The notes under the pieces were generated by a model. The model saw only the letters and a list, made by a program, of their open reading frames with translations. It searched no databases and was not told the DNA's origin. Positions 10,086 through 19,157 of a stretch of 64,000 nt of DNA are shown in pieces. How positions within the stretch are numbered: position 1 is the first letter of the stretch; each line of letters opens with the position of its first letter. The position numbers and the translations under genes were made by a program. Source of the stretch: Leucobacter sp. Ag1 (lineage in GTDB: Bacteria; Actinomycetota; Actinomycetes; Actinomycetales; Microbacteriaceae). The DNA lies in assembly GCF_000980875.1 (NCBI RefSeq), contig NZ_LAYO01000111.1:124001-188000 (forward strand), written 5' to 3'.

Positions 10086-12032
10086 TCAGTCGAGGATCTC
10101 GACGCCCGTGATCGCGGAGACGGGCAGGGTGCGCTCCACCCCCGCGGTCTGATCGCTCGCGCGCAGCCGCCCGCCCGAGAGCGAGGCCGGGAGCAACCGG
10201 AACGTGCGGACGTCGGACCCCGCGGCGGCGGTGATCTCGATCGCCCGCTTCTCGCGGATCGCCAGCTCGATGCGCCGGGTCCACTCGCCGGAGCCCGGCT
10301 GCTCGGCGCCGGCGAGCACGCGGTCGACCAGTTCGGCGACGGCGGGGTGCGGCCCGCGGGCGAGCGATCCGGTGGTGGGCGCGGGTTCGCCGCCCGGCTC
10401 CGATCCGTCGTCGGCGGCGGAGGTGGCGGCCGGTGCCGGTGCCGGTGCCGGTGCTGGGACGACGGTGCCGGGTTCCGCGGGTGCGGCGGGCGCCGCATCG
10501 GGATCCGATCCAGCGATGGCCGCGTAGCGCGCGTCGACCAGCGCCGCGAGCACGTGCTCCGGACGCAGGCGGGAGAGCAGCACGTAGGCGAGCGCGCCGG
10601 GATCCCGCTGCAGCTGCAGGTGCAGGAGCGCTCGATCGACGAGCATCGCGTCGCCGACCGCGGGGTCCGCGACCCGGACGCGGGTGCGGCTGGTCCCGGC
10701 GAAGACGATCACGCTGCCGTGCTTGGATTCCACGTCCGAGAGCAGGAAGTCGAGGGGCTGCGGGATCCCGGTGAGCGAGAGCCGGTCCAGCAGCGCCCGC
10801 GCATCGGCGATGCCGACTCCGCTCTCGAGCGCGCGCCCGAGCGACGACGGGGTGATCCGGAGGCTCGAGGCGACGCCGAGCTGCTCGATGTCGGCCACCC
10901 CGAACAGGGCCGCCTCATCGTCGGGCGAGAGCGGGCCGGGAACGATGATGCTCAGGTCGGGCTGCACGTAGACGCCCGGAGCGATCGGGGGCAGCGCGGC
11001 GCGGATGCTCGCGAGCGGATCCTCGGGATCCGAAGCGAGGTCGGGATCGCGCTCGAGGAGAGCGGACGCGATCGGCGTCAGGGTCCCGTCGACGGTGAAG
11101 CCCAGATCCTCCGCGGCGTCCGCGAGAGCGCGCGCGTCGGCGAGGCGGGTCTCGGACAGCAGCGGGAACTCGACCGGCAGGACCTCGTCCACGGCCGTGC
11201 CGAGCGCGCTCTCGGAGATCCGCAGGGCGGTGGCCAGCGGTCCCGAGATGCGCTCGGCGAGCGCCTCGGCGAGTGCGAGCCAGCGCTCCGCGTGCGGGAG
11301 CCCGAGCCACGCGATCCCCGCGGGGGACACCGCGAAGCGATCGCCGTGCGCCGCCGAGACCACTCCGTGGATCAGGCCAGCGGATCGCAGCATCTCGACC
11401 ACGCGCTCGGCCTGCTCGTGACCGGTGCGCAGTGCTTCGGCGAGGGTCTTCACCCCGGTCTGCGAGGTGCCGCCGCGGCGGTTCCGCTTGACCGGTTCGA
11501 GGGCGAGGGCGCGCAGCGCCGCTGCGGCGCGCTGGGTGGTGGTCTGCGCGGCACCGAACCAGGCCGCGGAGGTCGGTTTGCGCGGCCCGGTCCGGGACGG
11601 GACCGGGACGGATCGCTCCAGACGCTCCTGCGCGTCGGAGGAGTCGATCAGGATCCGCAGCTGATCGGCGACCTCGTCGAGCGGGACCGGTTCGGTGCGG
11701 GGGAGGACGTCGTTCCCGGGCTGCGCGGCGAGCCCCGCGAGGCCCAGCGCGAGAACGGAGTGCCCTGCAACCTCCTGCTCGGGACCGGGACCGGGACCGG
11801 GATCGGAATCGGCGGACGACGCCGTCGTGAGCGCGAGCAGTGCGCGGATACCCGATCGGTCGAGGGTCTCGAGCGCGCGCGCGACGGAATCCGGGCGGAG
11901 CAGCTCCAGCGCCAGACTCAGCGGATCGCGGACCGCGGCGGGGTTCGGGACCCAGCGGCGCTCGAGCAGCGCGGTCAGATCGGCGCGCTCCATTCCCGCG
12001 ATCGACGCGGCAAGGGGGAGCGACCCGCTCAT
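10086..12032 (-). CDS. Helicase-associated domain protein next to XPB
   Basis: A 648-residue protein without Walker motifs, in the same direction as and 51 bp upstream of the XPB helicase. The N-terminal part (SGSLPLAASIAGMERADL, RDPLSLALELL) and C-terminal block (RTFRLLPASLSGGRLRASDQ) match what I know as the actinobacterial XPB/Ssl2-like helicase-associated family. A Pro/Ala-rich linker lies around residues 505-545. It probably works with XPB; the precise function is unknown. Confidence 0.8.
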   Translation of the reverse strand: MSGSLPLAASIAGMERADLTALLERRWVPNPAAVRDPLSLALELLRPDSVARALETLDRSGIRALLALTTASSADSDPGPGPGPEQEVAGHSVLALGLAGLAAQPGNDVLPRTEPVPLDEVADQLRILIDSSDAQERLERSVPVPSRTGPRKPTSAAWFGAAQTTTQRAAAALRALALEPVKRNRRGGTSQTGVKTLAEALRTGHEQAERVVEMLRSAGLIHGVVSAAHGDRFAVSPAGIAWLGLPHAERWLALAEALAERISGPLATALRISESALGTAVDEVLPVEFPLLSETRLADARALADAAEDLGFTVDGTLTPIASALLERDPDLASDPEDPLASIRAALPPIAPGVYVQPDLSIIVPGPLSPDDEAALFGVADIEQLGVASSLRITPSSLGRALESGVGIADARALLDRLSLTGIPQPLDFLLSDVESKHGSVIVFAGTSRTRVRVADPAVGDAMLVDRALLHLQLQRDPGALAYVLLSRLRPEHVLAALVDARYAAIAGSDPDAAPAAPAEPGTVVPAPAPAPAPAATSAADDGSEPGGEPAPTTGSLARGPHPAVAELVDRVLAGAEQPGSGEWTRRIELAIREKRAIEITAAAGSDVRTFRLLPASLSGGRLRASDQTAGVERTLPVSAITGVEILD

Positions 12033-12039
12033 GCTGCGG

Positions 12040-12306
12040 CTACTTCCCGTCGCCCCGTCGCTGCGCCGCGCTGCGGCGGCGCATGCTGACGATCAGCAGG
12101 ACCATGAGGAGGACGAAGCCGACGGGCAGGCCCACGTAGGCGACCCAGGCGACGAACACGAAGAAGCCGTGGGCCAGGGCGAAGCGGTCGACGAGCCCGA
12201 TGATGAGGGTCGTGAGGTAGGACACCACCGCGAGCGCGATGAGCGACAACGAGGAGTATGCGAGAACGCGCTCGAGGCGAGTGGGCTGGGTGGCATCTGC
12301 GGACAT
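12040..12306 (-). CDS. Small two-helix membrane protein
   Basis: 88 residues starting SADATQPTRLERVLAYSSL, with two hydrophobic segments (LIALAVVSYLTTLIIGLV and FFVFVAWVAYVGLPVGFVLLMVLLIV) and a basic tail. ATG 12306 is preferred over upstream starts that lack coding character. It lies 7 nt upstream of the helicase-associated gene and probably shares its transcript. Function unknown; this small protein is widespread in actinobacteria. Confidence 0.7.
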   Translation of the reverse strand: MSADATQPTRLERVLAYSSLSLIALAVVSYLTTLIIGLVDRFALAHGFFVFVAWVAYVGLPVGFVLLMVLLIVSMRRRSAAQRRGDGK

Positions 12307-12485
12307 CCTCACCAGAATACCCCGGACCGGAGCACGACGCCCGCCCCTACCCCGAGCGGGATGCGGATGCTCCCGGCGACGGTCGGCGCCACGGCCTAGA
12401 CTGGAGGGCACGATACGGCGCCGCGACCGGCGCGATCGGAACACGTGCCGGTGGCCGAGAGCCGCCGAGAGAAGAGGGACGACAC

Positions 12486-12866
12486 ATGCCGAGCGGCAAG
12501 GTCAGGTTCTACGACGAGGAGAAGGGCTTCGGCTTCATCCAGGGCGACGACGGGCAGCAGGTCTACCTGCACGCGTCGGTGATCCCGGACGGCGCCGACA
12601 TCGCCGCGGGCACCCGACTCGAATACGGGATCGCCGACGGGCGCCGCGGCCCGGCCGCGCTGTCCGTCCGCGTGATCGACACTCCCCGTCTCGCCCGTCG
12701 GGGCAACCGCAAGTCGGCCGACGAGATGTCGGTCATCATCGAGGATCTCGTCAAGCTGCTCGACGCGGTCGGCGGGCGTCTCAAACAGGGGCAGTACCCC
12801 GAGCGGGCCCAGTCGCGCCAGATCGCCACCATGCTGAAGAAGGTTGCGGAGGACTTCGATGTCTGA
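12486..12866 (+). CDS. Cold-shock-domain protein with C-terminal extension
   Basis: 126 residues. The first ~66 form a cold-shock domain with RNP1 KGFGFIQ and RNP2-like VYLHAS, binding single-stranded nucleic acid. A helical, charged extension of about 60 residues follows, so the protein is nearly twice the size of classical CspA. ATG 12486 follows GAGAAGAGGGA; a -10-like TAGACT lies at 12397-12402, giving a leader of about 75 nt. Its 3' end overlaps the start of the DUF3027 gene by 8 bp, a conserved actinobacterial pairing as far as I know. Confidence 0.88.
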   Translation: MPSGKVRFYDEEKGFGFIQGDDGQQVYLHASVIPDGADIAAGTRLEYGIADGRRGPAALSVRVIDTPRLARRGNRKSADEMSVIIEDLVKLLDAVGGRLKQGQYPERAQSRQIATMLKKVAEDFDV

Positions 12867-13692
12867 CCTGGACCCGACGACCGAGGAATCGGTCGAGGCC
12901 GTCGAGACCGGAGAGCGCTCCGAGACCGTCGAAGCGCCGGCCACCGACCCGGAGGCCGCGGTCGAACCGGCCGCGCCTGCGGTCGATGCTGAGCCCGCGT
13001 CGGACGACGAGCCTGCCGTTGACACCGAGCCTGCCGCGGACCCCGCACCGGTGACCGAGGTGCCGGAGGCGCCCATCGAGCCCGATCCGGTGCTGCTCGC
13101 CGCGCGCGACCGCGCGCGCGAAGCGCTCGCCGAGATCACCGACCCGAAGACGATCGGTGCGGACGAGGGGCACGAGGTCCACGGCGAGCACGTGCTCTCC
13201 CTGTTCTTCGAGTGCCGCCTGGCGGGCTACCCGGGGTGGCACTGGACCGCGACGCTGGCCCGCGTCGACGAGACCTCCGAGATCAACGTGCTCGAGGTCG
13301 AGCTCCTTCCCGGTGCGGGAGCGGTGGTCGCCCCCGAGTGGGTGCCCTGGTCCGATCGCCTCGCGCAGTACCGCGAGACCCAGGCGAAGCAGGCCGCCGA
13401 CGAGGCCGCAGCCGCCGAGGACGCGGCGGAGGAACTGGCCGAGGAGGACGAGCTGGATCCCGAGCAGGATCCGATGGAGAACGACTTCAGCGATTTCGAC
13501 GACGAGATCGACGGCGTCGACCTCGAATCCGACGAGGACGACGAGGACTCGGACGACGAGGACGACGCCGGCTTCGACGATGACGACCTGGACGACGACG
13601 AGGACGACGAGTTCGACCACCTCGACGACGACTCGGATCACGACATCGAGACGCTGACGGGCATCGCGGACGGCTCCGACGACGAGGAGTGA
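12859..13692 (+). CDS. DUF3027 domain protein, very acidic
   Basis: 277 residues. A Glu/Pro/Ala-rich N-terminus leads to the DUF3027 core at about 75-180, recognisable from GYPGWHWTATLARVDE and PEWVPWSDRLAQYR. It ends in a ~70-residue Asp/Glu-rich tail. Start ATG 12859 lies inside the end of the cold-shock gene, so translation is coupled. The acidic tail may mimic nucleic acid or bind basic partners; this is inference. Function is unknown. Confidence 0.8.
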   Translation: MSDLDPTTEESVEAVETGERSETVEAPATDPEAAVEPAAPAVDAEPASDDEPAVDTEPAADPAPVTEVPEAPIEPDPVLLAARDRAREALAEITDPKTIGADEGHEVHGEHVLSLFFECRLAGYPGWHWTATLARVDETSEINVLEVELLPGAGAVVAPEWVPWSDRLAQYRETQAKQAADEAAAAEDAAEELAEEDELDPEQDPMENDFSDFDDEIDGVDLESDEDDEDSDDEDDAGFDDDDLDDDEDDEFDHLDDDSDHDIETLTGIADGSDDEE

Positions 13693-13710
13693 CCGCGGCT
13701 GACGCTGCTC

Positions 13711-13740
13711 GAGGCCGGCACCCGGAAGGGTGCCGGCCTC
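13711..13740 (+). terminator. Rho-independent terminator after DUF3027 gene
   Basis: A 13-bp perfect stem (13711-13723 with 13728-13740) with a GGAA loop, followed by CTCTGTTTTC. Confidence 0.8.
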
Positions 13741-13997
13741 CTCTGTTTTCCCCTCCCTCGTCGTCGTGCGATCGGATCCCGGTCGTGTCCGAGACGCCTC
13801 CCGGGGCGTCGAGCGCGCACGGTCCGCATCCGGAACTTCCCGCTGACCAGCACTGCTGCAGAAATACGTAATTTGCACGGATGCTCCGCCCGCCCCCGCG
13901 TCACTAGGTTCAACGCGACAGCAACCAGGGGCGTTTGCACTGCAGGGGGAAGAACTGCATGCGGAGCACACCGCCCTTCTGCCGAAGGGGGCGGACG
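13741..13997 (+). promoter_or_regulatory. Leader and promoter region of the pilus operon
   Basis: 257 nt without a convincing gene. A -10-like TAGGTT sits at 13905-13910 without a clear -35. An alternative in-frame ATG at 13959 has GGGGGAAG upstream, but it would give an awkwardly long signal peptide. Confidence 0.4.
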
Positions 13998-16900
13998 ATG
14001 CATGCTCAACGGGGACCGAACACGGCCGGCGGCCGCGGACTGCGGCGGATCGCGGGTCTCGCCGCCGCTGCAATGCTGCTGCTCCTCGGAGCAGGGCCGC
14101 TCCTGATCGCGTCCTCGTCACCCGCCCAGGCCGAGGAGACATCCGCACCGACTGAGCAGGCGTCGGACGCATCCGCCGAGGCACCGAGCACATCGCCGAG
14201 CCCGACTTCGACGCCGACCGCAACGCCGGCACCGACCGCAACGCCGGCCCCGACCTCCGCGCCGCCGGAGCCCACGAGCGGGACGCCCGCGACGCCCGGA
14301 TCCGGTGGCTCCGGCGCTGACCCGAGCAGCGATCCCGCGACCCCGACGCCGACCCCGACGCCGAGCACGACCCCAACGCCGAGCACGCCCGCGGTCCCGA
14401 CCGCCAAGGCATCCGCAGCCCGCTCAGAGATGGCGCCGGCGGCGCTCGGCCCCGACGGGCCAGGGGTCGCCCCGCCCTACGTGTACTGGAACCTGAAGGA
14501 CGGCCAGAGCAGCGCGCTCGTCGGCGGGGCGACGTTCTCGATCCAGGGTCCGCGCACGGGCACCTCCAACGATGGGAACACCAACGGATGGACGGGTGCG
14601 GCGGTCTCCGTAGTCGACAACACCGGACAGCCCGGATACTCGGGACTCGACCTCGATCCCGATCCCGGCGAGTTCGTCGTGAAGGGGCTGCGCACCACGG
14701 GCGGCGAGCAGACGGTGCGGGCCACCGCCCGATACCGCGTGCAGCAGATCGCGGCCCCGGCCGGCTATTCGACCGGGTTCGATCAGACCTGGCGGCTGAT
14801 CCCGGCGGTGAGCAACAACTCGGCGACCCCGGCGACGACCGCCTGGGTCGGTCAGACCTACGACTTCGGAACCTTCCTCAACGACGCGATCCTGCCCGCC
14901 GTGATCACGGTCAAGGTCGGCGCCGATCGCACCGGTGTCAGCGGAGTCACCGGGCTCGCGGGTGTCGCCCTCGTGCTCAACACGGGCACCGGGTCGCCGA
15001 GCGGGACCCGGCCGGACGGCGTCGCCGGGTCGGGTACCGGATGGGCCCGATGCGTCTCCGACGCGAACGGCGACTGCGTCTTCAACGTTCCGAATACCGA
15101 GGTCGGCGGCGCGAACCGCGACCAGCGGTACTGGGTCGTGCAGCAGTCCGTGCCCTCCGGCTGGTACGCGAATCCGCAGCTGCGCACCGGAGGACCGAGC
15201 GGCGACGGCATTGCCGAGAACTACGTCTTCCGCACCGGCACCCTGCTGCGGTCGGGGACGACCTACTCCTCGACCTCGTCGTTCATGTACTCCACCTCCG
15301 ATTCGCTGAGCACCGCTTCGGGCGGGATCTGGCAGCAGTCGCGGGTCAACCCGGCGGCGCTGCAGACCTGCGGCACCGATATCGCGCTCGTCCTCGACCT
15401 CTCGGGCTCGGTCGCCGACTCCGAGGGCGACCTGAAGGCGGCCGCGAACACCTTCGTCAACGCTCTGGTCGGGACCCAGTCGCGGATGTCGCTGTTCTCC
15501 TTCTCGTGGGACTCCCCGGCGAGCGGGGCGACGCAGAACTACCCGACGCTCACCCCGGTCGCCACGCAGGCCCAGGCCGACGCCTTCAAGGCCCGGTACT
15601 CGGGTTGGAGCGCCGCCGGCGGCACCAACTGGGATCGCGGACTCGCGTCCGTCGCCTCGGCGAACACCCCTGGGAACCGGTTCGCGGTGACCGTGGTGAT
15701 CACCGACGGGAACCCGACCGCGTTCGGCCCCAACACGGGGCAGGGCGGAACGACCAACCGCTTCGTTGAGACCGAGAACGGGATCTTCTCGGCGAACGCG
15801 CTGAAGGCCAGCGGTTCGCGCGTCATCGCTTTCGGCGTGGGAGCCGGCGCCAACGGCACGAACACCGCGCTCAACCTGCGAGCCATCTCGGGTCCGACCA
15901 AGGGGTCCGACTACTACCAGACCACCGACTACGCGTCGGTCGGGAGCACGCTGCGTCAGCTCGCGCTCGGCGCCTGCGCGAGCAACGTCACCGTCACCAA
16001 GATGATCGTCCCCGGAACGGCGGCCCCCGGATCCATCGCCGGCGCGACGCCGGCACCGGCGGGCTGGCGGTTCGACGCGAGCGCGGCCGATACCGGTGTG
16101 ACGCTGCCGAGCCCGGCCGATCGCACGACCATCGCGGACGGCACGGGAACGGTGGCCTTCCCGCTGAGCTTCGGCGCCGGGGTGTCGACGGGCGGGGTGA
16201 CCTTCACCGAGACGCAGCAGCCCGGCTACACGCTGGTCCCCGTCGGCGGGCACAACGCGGTCTGCACCAACCTGACGACGAACACCGCGGTCGTGCCGAA
16301 GCAGGACCCGACGAACGGCTTCCGCATCGACGCACCGAGCGGGCAGAGCGTCAACTGCATCGTCTACAACCGAGCCCCGAACCCGGCGGCGACGGTCAGC
16401 GCGACCAAGACCTGGATCCTGAAGGATGCCGGCGGTGGGAGCCAGACCTTCCACCTCCCGGGGGACGAGCAGACGCTCCCGGCCGGGCTCTCGGGCCAGC
16501 TGACGCTGCAGGCCGGCGGGGATCCCGCTCCGATGAACCAGGGGTGGGGCGTCCCGCGCAGCGGGCTCCAGCAGGGCGCGTCCGTGACCCTCGGGGAGAA
16601 CGCCTCCGTCGACCCCGCGAAGCTGCCCGGCTGCATCATCACCTCGCAGCGCGTGACTCAGGCGAACGGCACCGGCGTCTCCGCGACGCTGCCGTACCAG
16701 GCGACGCTCGCGAGCGGCGCGAACACCTTCGAATTGACCAACGAGGTGACCTGCACGAGTCGCCTCACCCTGGTGAAGCTGGTCTCGAACACGCACGGAG
16801 GCACCGGATCCGCCGCCGACTGGACGCTCTCGGGCATCGGAACGGGCCCCGGCGCGAGCAGCGTGACCGGAACCACGGGCGCGACCGGAACCGTCGCACC

Positions 16901-17513
16901 CGGCGACTACACCCTGAGCGAGAGCGGCGGGCCGAGCGGATACCAGGCCGGCGCCTGGAGCTGCGTGAGCGGCGGAAATCCGGTCCCCGCGGTCCTGGGC
17001 ATCGTCCACGTGGGGCGCGGCGCGCAGGTCACCTGCACCGTCACGAACTCCGACCTGCCCGGCGCGGTGAAGTGGAGCAAAGTCGCGAAGGGGACTACTG
17101 AGCTGCTCGCCGGTTCCGTCTGGCGGATCGTCGGCCCCGCCCCCTCGACCGCGGCGGTCACGGTGACCGACTGCACCGGTTCCCCGTGCACCGGTGCAGA
17201 CACCGACCCCGCTGCGGGCCGCTTCGCCCTCACCGGGCTCGCCTGGGGCAGCTACACGGCGACCGAGACGACGGCCCCTCCCGGGTACATCGGCGGGGCG
17301 ACCTTCGCCTTCGCGGTGAACGCGTCCAACGCCGGCACGGTCATCGACCGGGGCGCCATCGCGAACGATCCGCAACCGGGAGTGGCGCTCCCGCTCTCGG
17401 GCGGATCGAGCACCGATGCGTTCATGATCGCGGGCGGCGGGACGGCGGCGATCGCCGCGATCGTCGCGGCGCTCGTCTGGCGCAGGACCCGCAGGCAGGA
17501 GGCGGACGCATGA
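13998..17513 (+). CDS. Pilus tip adhesin with von Willebrand A domain (SpaA-type, LPxTG-like anchor)
   Basis: 1171 residues, exported and sortase-anchored. A signal peptide (about 1-50) precedes a Pro/Thr/Ser-rich stretch to about residue 140. The VWA domain (about 455-640) carries the MIDAS motif DLSGS. Several SpaA/CNA-B-like isopeptide folds follow, with ETQQPGY and TETTAPPGY E-box motifs. The C-terminus has sorting motif LPLSG, a hydrophobic helix and basic RRTRRQ. Start ATG 13998 is preferred (GAAGGGGG upstream). VWA plus anchoring signal and the adjacent pilin and sortase identify it as the adhesive tip subunit; the bound host ligand is unknown. Confidence 0.88.
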   Translation: MHAQRGPNTAGGRGLRRIAGLAAAAMLLLLGAGPLLIASSSPAQAEETSAPTEQASDASAEAPSTSPSPTSTPTATPAPTATPAPTSAPPEPTSGTPATPGSGGSGADPSSDPATPTPTPTPSTTPTPSTPAVPTAKASAARSEMAPAALGPDGPGVAPPYVYWNLKDGQSSALVGGATFSIQGPRTGTSNDGNTNGWTGAAVSVVDNTGQPGYSGLDLDPDPGEFVVKGLRTTGGEQTVRATARYRVQQIAAPAGYSTGFDQTWRLIPAVSNNSATPATTAWVGQTYDFGTFLNDAILPAVITVKVGADRTGVSGVTGLAGVALVLNTGTGSPSGTRPDGVAGSGTGWARCVSDANGDCVFNVPNTEVGGANRDQRYWVVQQSVPSGWYANPQLRTGGPSGDGIAENYVFRTGTLLRSGTTYSSTSSFMYSTSDSLSTASGGIWQQSRVNPAALQTCGTDIALVLDLSGSVADSEGDLKAAANTFVNALVGTQSRMSLFSFSWDSPASGATQNYPTLTPVATQAQADAFKARYSGWSAAGGTNWDRGLASVASANTPGNRFAVTVVITDGNPTAFGPNTGQGGTTNRFVETENGIFSANALKASGSRVIAFGVGAGANGTNTALNLRAISGPTKGSDYYQTTDYASVGSTLRQLALGACASNVTVTKMIVPGTAAPGSIAGATPAPAGWRFDASAADTGVTLPSPADRTTIADGTGTVAFPLSFGAGVSTGGVTFTETQQPGYTLVPVGGHNAVCTNLTTNTAVVPKQDPTNGFRIDAPSGQSVNCIVYNRAPNPAATVSATKTWILKDAGGGSQTFHLPGDEQTLPAGLSGQLTLQAGGDPAPMNQGWGVPRSGLQQGASVTLGENASVDPAKLPGCIITSQRVTQANGTGVSATLPYQATLASGANTFELTNEVTCTSRLTLVKLVSNTHGGTGSAADWTLSGIGTGPGASSVTGTTGATGTVAPGDYTLSESGGPSGYQAGAWSCVSGGNPVPAVLGIVHVGRGAQVTCTVTNSDLPGAVKWSKVAKGTTELLAGSVWRIVGPAPSTAAVTVTDCTGSPCTGADTDPAAGRFALTGLAWGSYTATETTAPPGYIGGATFAFAVNASNAGTVIDRGAIANDPQPGVALPLSGGSSTDAFMIAGGGTAAIAAIVAALVWRRTRRQEADA

Positions 17514-17617
17514 CCACCGCAGCCGAACCGAGCGGCGAGCTCCCGGCCCGCCGCTCCCCGAGATCAGCAGAAGACCACCGGCGACTCGAACACCGCCGCG
17601 AGGAGAGGAACACCACC

Positions 17618-19081
17618 ATGAGTCAACAGAGCTGGGGGCGGCGCGCACGGCGCCCATTCGTCGCCGCGCTCGCGGTCGCACTCGCCGTTCTCGGCGCGGC
17701 GGCCGGTGGCGCGGCAGCGCAGGCCGCCGACGAACCGAGCCCCGCGAACATCACGGGCACCACGGGAACGTTGGTCATCCACAAGCACGCGGGCAACCCG
17801 TCCACCGCGGGCAACGGGCGGGCGATCAGCGATCCCGCCCAGGTCACCGCGCTCGGCAGCGGACTCGGCGGTGTCGTGTTCAGCGTGCAGCGCGTCACCT
17901 CGGGCGGCACCCCGATCGACCTCACCACCGCCGCAGGTTGGGACCTCGCGACGCAGGCGACGCTGCCGCGCGTGCAGGGCCACACCGACGGCTTCGACGT
18001 GTTGGCGCAGACCACGGCGACCACGCTCCCCGACGGCTCCGCGACGATCCCGAACCTGCCCTACGGCCTCTACCTCGTCACCGAGACCTCCCCGGGCCCC
18101 AACCCGGTCGTCTCGCCGGGGCAGCCGTTCCTGGTCTCGGTGCCCTACCCCAGCAGCACCGACAGCACCTGGCTCTACACGGTGAACGTCTACCCGAAGA
18201 ACAAGCTGAACACCACGACGCCCGAGAAGACCGTGAGCGATCCGAACGCCCCCGTGCTCGGATCGACCGTGCACTGGACCATCACCGCACCCATCCCCGA
18301 ACTCGCTGCGGGTGACACCTACCGCAAGTTCGTCGTGACGGACCAGCTCGACCCCAGGCTCACGCTCACGGGAGCCGTGCTCACCCTCGACGGTGCTCCG
18401 CTCGTCGCAGGCACCGATTACACCCTGAGCCCGACGACGCTCCCGGCGGCTTCCGGACCGAACGTGGTGATCACCTTCACCGCCACCGGCCTCGGCAAGC
18501 TCGCGGGGAAGACCGCGGTCGGCGTCGACCTCGCCACCACCGTCGACTCCCTGGGCGACGGCAAGATCACCAACACCGCGTTCGTGAACGTCAACGACTC
18601 GGTCCGTCAGACCGGCACTCCGCAGACCAACTGGGGTCCGCTCCAGATCATCAAGGTCTCGGCCGCCGACACGAGCAAGACCCTGGCCGGCGCGCAGTTC
18701 ACCCTGCACGAGACCAAGGGCGGCCCGCAGGTGGGCGGAGTGCTCAACACCGACGGGCAGGGCAGGATCTCGGTCGCCGGACTCTGGGTCGGCAACGGGG
18801 GCACGCTGACCCGCAGTTACTGGGTGCACGAGACCCAGGCACCGGCCGGGTACGCGCTCCCCGCGGGGGATGCGGCCTGGACCCAGGTGACCGTCACCGC
18901 GGGCGACGCGGCGAGCGTGGTCCCGGTGCAGGTGCAGAACGCGCAGCAGAACGGCCCGAACCTGCCGCTCACCGGCTCGACCGGAACGGCGATGTTCCTG
19001 GGCGGCGGAGCCGCGCTGATCCTCGCGGCTGCCGGAGGGGCCATCGTGCTCGCCCGACGCCGCCGCTCGGCGGCCGAGTAG
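17618..19081 (+). CDS. Major pilus backbone pilin (SpaH/EbpB family, LPLTG)
   Basis: 487 residues. It has a signal peptide (about 1-37), then the mature start TLVIHKHAGNP typical of SpaH/EbpB backbones. The pilin motif is VYPKN with the cross-linking lysine near residue 194. An E-box (HETQAPAGY) lies in the last domain, and LPLTG is followed by a membrane helix and RRRRSAAE. The sortase joins the LPLTG threonine to the pilin lysine to polymerise the fibre. ATG 17618 follows AGGAGAGGAA. It lies 104 nt after the tip gene and is followed by a strong hairpin before the sortase. Confidence 0.92.
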   Translation: MSQQSWGRRARRPFVAALAVALAVLGAAAGGAAAQAADEPSPANITGTTGTLVIHKHAGNPSTAGNGRAISDPAQVTALGSGLGGVVFSVQRVTSGGTPIDLTTAAGWDLATQATLPRVQGHTDGFDVLAQTTATTLPDGSATIPNLPYGLYLVTETSPGPNPVVSPGQPFLVSVPYPSSTDSTWLYTVNVYPKNKLNTTTPEKTVSDPNAPVLGSTVHWTITAPIPELAAGDTYRKFVVTDQLDPRLTLTGAVLTLDGAPLVAGTDYTLSPTTLPAASGPNVVITFTATGLGKLAGKTAVGVDLATTVDSLGDGKITNTAFVNVNDSVRQTGTPQTNWGPLQIIKVSAADTSKTLAGAQFTLHETKGGPQVGGVLNTDGQGRISVAGLWVGNGGTLTRSYWVHETQAPAGYALPAGDAAWTQVTVTAGDAASVVPVQVQNAQQNGPNLPLTGSTGTAMFLGGGAALILAAAGGAIVLARRRRSAAE

Positions 19082-19092
19082 CACCCCGGAGA

Positions 19093-19126
19093 GGCCCGGT
19101 GCGGGACTTCGGTCCCGCACCGGGCC
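19093..19126 (+). terminator. TTCG-tetraloop hairpin between pilin and sortase genes
   Basis: A 15-bp perfect stem (19093-19107 with 19112-19126) closing a UUCG tetraloop, very stable and without a T-run. Probably a partial terminator or 3' stabiliser that keeps pilin mRNA in excess of sortase mRNA. Confidence 0.65.
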
Positions 19127-19157
19127 CGCACGAACCCCACGAGCGGAGGAGGACGCG

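Noticed and set aside
9435-12089. Long plus-strand open frame opposite the XPB and helicase-associated genes
   Set aside because: It is antisense to two strongly supported genes, has Arg/Gly/Asp-rich shadow composition and no domain.
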